From positions 1 to 64,000 of the forward strand of contig NZ_WVUD01000009.1 in assembly GCF_009856865.1 (NCBI RefSeq): a DNA stretch of 64,000 nt, written 5' to 3'. A model generated the notes under the pieces. That model saw nothing but the letters and a program-made list of their open reading frames with translations, was not told the DNA's origin and searched no databases. Origin of the DNA: Solidesulfovibrio aerotolerans (lineage in GTDB: Bacteria; Desulfobacterota; Desulfovibrionia; Desulfovibrionales; Desulfovibrionaceae). Made by a program: the position numbers and the translations under genes. Positions within the stretch are counted from its first letter, which is position 1. Every line of letters starts with the position of its first letter. Shown in pieces: positions 61,467 through 64,000 of this stretch.

Positions 61467-64000
61467 CTATCGCCCAGTAGCCCCCTGCTCGAACGCGTCC
61501 AATTCGCGGCGCAGTTCGGGGCAGCGTTGCACCTCGTAGTCTGGTCCCAGGCGCAGCCGGCATACGGCTTTGGGGAGACTCAGCACCAGATGCACGGTGC
61601 ATTGTCCGGGGTAGCGTTTGAGGATTTGGGCCAGCGGATCGAGGGGCACAGGCTGGTCTTCGCGGCAGGCGACAAGCACTTCCACGGGTTCGTCGCTGCC
61701 GCCGATGATTTTGGACAAGGGATCGATGCGTACGGCTTGCAGCTTGATGATTTTTTTGCCTTCGCCCTCGGCCTGATCGGAATTGCCGATCTTGGACGTG
61801 ATGAAAAGCGGCGTGTCGGCGTCGAGCTGCTCGCGGGACAGGGCGTAGACATCGGAAAAAACCACTGCTTCCGCCTCGCCGCCAAGATGATCTTCGAGCT
61901 TGCAAAAGGCCATCTTCTGGCCTTTTTTGGTAATGATTTCCTTGGTGGACACACAGATGCAGGCGATTTTTACCTCGACCCCGGGCTCCATGCCGGCGCA
62001 TTGGGCCAGGGTGGTTAAGCGCATGGCCCGCAGATCGCGCTCAAAGGCCAGGAGCGGATGGCTGGTGAGGTAAAAGCCGAGCGCTTCTTTTTCAAAAGCC
62101 ATCATCTCTTCGTGGTGCCATTCGGGCAGGGTGGCTTCGGTGCAGGACAAGCCCAGCCCCACGGTCGGTTTGGGCTTTTCGGGCATAAGCGTCATGAGCG
62201 AAAGGCGGCCGTCGTTTTTATCCGCCGCCCGCTTCTGGCCCAGGGAGGCGGCCTGATCCAGCCCCGCGACCAGGGCGGCCCGCGAGCAGCCGAAGCTGTC
62301 GCAGGCCCCGCATTTGATCAAATACTCGATGACGCGCTTGGTGATCTTTCGCATGTTGACGCGGCTGGTGAAATCAAGCAGCGACGTAAACGGGCCGCCT
62401 TCCTCGCGCGCGGCAACGATTTCGGCCACGGCGTCGCGGCCGACGTTTTTAACGGCCGCCAGTCCGTAGAGGATTTTGTTGTCTTTGACGGAAAAGTGCG
62501 GATGCCCGGCGTTGACGTCCGGGGGCAGCAGTTCCAGTTCGTTGTCGCGGCAGGCGGCGATGTATTGCAGGAGCTTGTCCTGATTTTCCATATCCGAGGT
62601 CATAAGCGCTGCCATGAACGCCACCGGAAAATGGGCCTTTAGATAGGCCGTATGGTAGGAAATAAGGGCGTAGGCGGCGCTGTGGGACTTGTTGAAGCCG
62701 TATTCCGCGAACTTTTCCATCAAATCGAAAATTTCATTGGCCTTTTTGGCCTCGATACCGTTTCCGGCGCAGCCATCCACGAAAAAGCTGCGCTGCTTGG
62801 CCATCTCCTCGGCGTTTTTCTTGCCCATGGCCCGGCGCAGCAAGTCGCCGGCACCAAGCGAAAAGCTGGCCAGCACCTGGGCGATCTTCATGACCTGTTC
62901 CTGATAGACAATGACGCCGTAGGTGGGCCTCAGCGTCTCTTCCAGGAGCGGATGGGGATATTCGACCAGATCTTCGCCGTGTTTGCGCCGGATAAACAGT
63001 TCGACCATGCCCGAACCCAGCGGTCCCGGCCGATAGAGGGCCAGCATGGCGATGATGTCTTCAAAGCAGTTGGGTTTGAGCATGCGCAGGTATTTGCGCA
63101 TACCCTGACTTTCCACCTGGAAGATGCCGTCGGTATCGCCCCGGGCAAACAGTTCGTAGGTGGCCTCGTCGGTAAAGGGCAGCGTGTCCAGGTCAGGTGG
63201 CTCGGCCCCCATCTCTTTGATGATTTTCAGGGCATCGTCGATGACCGTCATGGTTTTAAGGCCCAGGAAGTCGAACTTGACCAACCCAGCCTTCTCCACC
63301 CGCTTCATGTCCCACTGGGTCACGGTTTCGTTGTTTTTGCCCTTATACAGCGGCACATACTCGGTCATGGCCGTGTCGGACACGACCACGCCGGCGGCGT
63401 GGGTGGAGGCATGGCGGGCCAGCCCTTCCAGGCGGCGGGAGACGTCGATGAGCCGGGCCACGCGGGGGTCCTGGGCCATCATGGTCTTTAATTCCGGCTC
63501 CTGGGCCAGGGCCTTGTCGATGGTCATCTTCAAATCTTCGGGGATGAGCTTGGCGATGCGGTCCGTTTCGCCAAAGGTCATGCCGAGAGCGCGCCCGACG
63601 TCGCGCACCACGCCCTTGGCCTTCATGGTGCCAAAGGTGGTGATCTGGGCCACGGCGTGTTCGCCGTAGTGTTCGGTGACGTAGCGGATGACCTCGTGGC
63701 GACGGCGTTCGCAGAAATCCACGTCGATATCGGGCATGCTCACCCGTTCGATATTTAAAAACCGCTCAAAGAGAAGATCATACGGCAAGGGATCGAGGTT
63801 GGTGATGCGCAGGGCATAGGCCACCAGCGATCCGGCGGCCGAACCGCGCCCCGGTCCCACCGGGATGCCGTTATTTTTGGCCCAGTTGATAAAGTCCTGG
63901 ACGATGAGGAAATAGCCCGGAAAGCCCATCTGCTTGATAACGCCCAGTTCCAGTTCCAGGCGGTCCCAGTAGGTTTTCACTTCCACGCCCGGCATCTTGG
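61467..64000 (-). CDS. dnaE: DNA polymerase III alpha subunit (5' part cut by window edge)
   Basis: At least 842 residues of the replicative polymerase are visible; the gene starts beyond base 64000, so the PHP domain is missing only because of the window. Polymerase-domain motifs include GFPGYFLIVQDFINWAKNNGIPVGPGRGSAAGSLVAYAL and the catalytic aspartates in MPDIDVDFCERRR. Then come AALYRPGPLGSGM and FNKSHSAAYALISYHTAYLKAHFP. The beta-clamp and tau-binding C-terminus is present and ends in DAFEQGATGR. The later helix-hairpin-helix/OB region shows EVKIACICVSTKEII. Downstream lies a hairpin cluster. Confidence 0.95.
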   Translation of the reverse strand, partial: KMPGVEVKTYWDRLELELGVIKQMGFPGYFLIVQDFINWAKNNGIPVGPGRGSAAGSLVAYALRITNLDPLPYDLLFERFLNIERVSMPDIDVDFCERRRHEVIRYVTEHYGEHAVAQITTFGTMKAKGVVRDVGRALGMTFGETDRIAKLIPEDLKMTIDKALAQEPELKTMMAQDPRVARLIDVSRRLEGLARHASTHAAGVVVSDTAMTEYVPLYKGKNNETVTQWDMKRVEKAGLVKFDFLGLKTMTVIDDALKIIKEMGAEPPDLDTLPFTDEATYELFARGDTDGIFQVESQGMRKYLRMLKPNCFEDIIAMLALYRPGPLGSGMVELFIRRKHGEDLVEYPHPLLEETLRPTYGVIVYQEQVMKIAQVLASFSLGAGDLLRRAMGKKNAEEMAKQRSFFVDGCAGNGIEAKKANEIFDLMEKFAEYGFNKSHSAAYALISYHTAYLKAHFPVAFMAALMTSDMENQDKLLQYIAACRDNELELLPPDVNAGHPHFSVKDNKILYGLAAVKNVGRDAVAEIVAAREEGGPFTSLLDFTSRVNMRKITKRVIEYLIKCGACDSFGCSRAALVAGLDQAASLGQKRAADKNDGRLSLMTLMPEKPKPTVGLGLSCTEATLPEWHHEEMMAFEKEALGFYLTSHPLLAFERDLRAMRLTTLAQCAGMEPGVEVKIACICVSTKEIITKKGQKMAFCKLEDHLGGEAEAVVFSDVYALSREQLDADTPLFITSKIGNSDQAEGEGKKIIKLQAVRIDPLSKIIGGSDEPVEVLVACREDQPVPLDPLAQILKRYPGQCTVHLVLSLPKAVCRLRLGPDYEVQRCPELRRELDAFEQGATGR

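Noticed and set aside
1-64000. CRISPR arrays, tRNA/rRNA genes, insertion sequences with transposase
   Set aside because: No spacer-repeat array with even spacing, no tRNA cloverleaf with CCA or T-loop motif, and no transposase or integrase protein was seen; the dispersed repeats have no coding capacity.

Overview
The window is high-GC (roughly 65 %) chromosomal DNA that reads like a flagellated, sulfate-reducing member of the Desulfovibrionaceae, most like the Solidesulfovibrio / Desulfovibrio magneticus group. This rests on gene types and arrangement, not on a database search: a precorrin-2 dehydrogenase - CcsA/HemX-like - HemA operon, futalosine-route menaquinone synthesis (MqnA), a DnaJ(type II)-CbpM-ClpB operon, several response regulators, flagellar hook and stator genes, and a FAD lactate/glycolate-type dehydrogenase. 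No tRNA, rRNA, CRISPR array, phage or transposase gene was found.

Layout. 1-4.7 kb: degenerate upstream repeats, flagellar hook gene flgE, then two convergent glycosyltransferase genes. 4.8-11 kb: tetrapyrrole operon, a small conserved gene, tilS running in frame into adk, and mqnA. 11.4-16.3 kb: an Rrf2 regulator, a small zinc-ribbon protein and a 1381-residue membrane protein with an apparently duplicated architecture. 16.5-21.9 kb: mutY and a MacA/MacB-type export system with two FtsX-like permeases. 22-28 kb: amtB, pyrKD, and an unusual pair in which a cyclic-nucleotide-binding protein with a FliG-like C-terminus overlaps motA. 28-36.5 kb: an iron-sulfur protein, TPR proteins, an amino-acid ABC transporter with an aminotransferase, an AI-2E-type permease and a Smr protein. 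36.5-46 kb: an unfamiliar membrane protein, the chaperone operon, signalling genes, and motB, 17 kb from motA. 46-54 kb: a GltD-like oxidoreductase, a DMT exporter, a diguanylate cyclase response regulator, a second amino-acid ABC transporter and a GlcD-type dehydrogenase. 54-61 kb: a polysaccharide/glycosylation island with a lower-GC glycosyltransferase, a methyltransferase broken by one missing base and a methyltransferase-glycosyltransferase fusion. 61-64 kb: queD and most of dnaE (cut by the window edge).

Two things stand out. First, a dispersed intergenic repeat family occurs at eight places: about 150 bp in its simplest form, bounded by inverted GCCTCCGGCGGCC ends, built from two palindromic modules and, in longer copies, a third 19-base module. 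It sits just 3' of genes and looks like a MITE/BIME-type element. Second, the CNBD-FliG-like protein translationally coupled to motA suggests a nucleotide-responsive input to the flagellar motor. Both amino-acid ABC operons also carry a strong hairpin directly after the binding-protein gene, probably setting unequal subunit expression.
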